A stretch of DNA of 13,632 bases. Origin: JACPRB01 sp964468745 (GTDB taxonomy: Bacteria; Planctomycetota; MHYJ01; JACPRB01). The notes beneath the pieces were generated by a model, which saw only the letters and a list, made by a program, of their open reading frames with translations, was not told the origin of the DNA and did not search any database. The translations under genes and the position numbers were made by a program. The stretch lies in contig CAYXVY010000025.1 in the NCBI GenBank assembly GCA_964468745.1, positions 1 to 13,632 on the forward strand, read 5' to 3'. Shown here one piece after another: positions 13,303 to 13,632 of this stretch. Position 1 is the stretch's first letter. Every line of letters starts with the position of its first letter.

Positions 13303-13632
13303 ATGCCTGATTCCTACACGGTTCTGCTCGAAGGTTGCCGCAGCGACGCGCTGATGGATGGCATCGCCGCGATCCTCAACCGCGAGGCTACCGACATGCG
13401 GCGGACGCTGGAAGTACGCTCCGTCCATGCTTTCCCGCCGGCAGGCGCGGGCGCGCTGGGGTTCGGCCTCATCAAGCTCTGGCGGATCTCCGCGGCATCG
13501 GGCGGCGCAGCGATCACTCCGGTCAAGCACGATACGAGCGACGGCGATCTGCCAGCGCAGGTCTCAATCGTGCGCGAGCCGTCGTCGATCACGATCACGT
13601 CGGTCCTGCGCCAGCTCGCCGACACTCCAACG
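13303..13632 (+). CDS. Virion-type structural protein, paralogue of the 12623 gene, cut by window edge
   Basis: 110 codons visible, open at the right edge. LIKLWRISAASGGAAITPVK (57-76) followed by HDTSDGDL matches the TPVAHDT region of the 12623 product, and SVLRQLADTP matches its ALLRKYLW region. The weak ribosome binding site (GTGAG) and the three-base gap from the previous stop suggest coupled translation. Duplicated structural subunits are common in phage tails and baseplates. Confidence 0.74.
   Translation, partial: MPDSYTVLLEGCRSDALMDGIAAILNREATDMRRTLEVRSVHAFPPAGAGALGFGLIKLWRISAASGGAAITPVKHDTSDGDLPAQVSIVREPSSITITSVLRQLADTPT

Noticed and set aside
1..13632. CRISPR array, tRNA or rRNA genes
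   Set aside because: No regularly spaced repeats and no tRNA- or rRNA-like sequence were seen on reading; no tRNA-scanning program was available.

Overview
This window reads as one end of an integrated, phage-like mobile element in a high-GC bacterium. The lipobox in one gene, the LexA/ImmA pair and the many ATGA and GTGA overlaps are bacterial. The phylum cannot be fixed from the sequence; Myxococcota, Planctomycetota or a similar high-GC lineage would fit, but that is a guess.

Left arm, mostly minus strand (1-6716). A large serine recombinase runs off the left edge, with a small ORF just upstream of it and a sigma-70-like regulator (1701-2363) behind that. A 0.6-kb gene-poor stretch full of GC-rich hairpins follows. 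Next comes a plus-strand group II intron (about 2981-4133) whose reverse transcriptase has lost its catalytic core, although RNA domains V and VI are still recognisable. After another gene-poor stretch there is a three-gene minus-strand control operon: a second sigma-like protein (6114-6716), a LexA-type self-cleaving repressor (5294-6124) and an ImmA/IrrE-family protein (4535-5272). The active-site HExxH of the last reads HKxxH.

Switch region (6695-6905). A near-perfect 26-bp inverted repeat flanks the 109 bp between the control operon and the divergent plus-strand operon. The left arm contains the start of the sigma-like gene; the right arm opens a 20-codon mini-ORF that ends in the ribosome binding site of the next gene. 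This resembles the decision region of a temperate element.

Right arm, plus strand (6906-13632). Tightly packed, often overlapping genes: two tandem paralogues of unknown function, a conserved-looking unknown, a lipoprotein and a small membrane protein (possibly lysis related), a TPR-like protein and a third sigma-like protein. After a strong hairpin come an HK97-type major capsid candidate and a run of small virion-type proteins, two of them paralogous to each other. The last runs off the right edge. No terminase, portal, prohead protease, endolysin or replication gene is visible, so the capsid gene is in an unusual context.

Working model (inference): the recombinase integrates or excises the element, the LexA/ImmA/sigma operon keeps it quiet, and the divergent operon, with its own sigma-like protein directly before the capsid gene, drives late expression. 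Function is firm only for the recombinase, LexA-like, ImmA-like, intron and, with good support, capsid genes.
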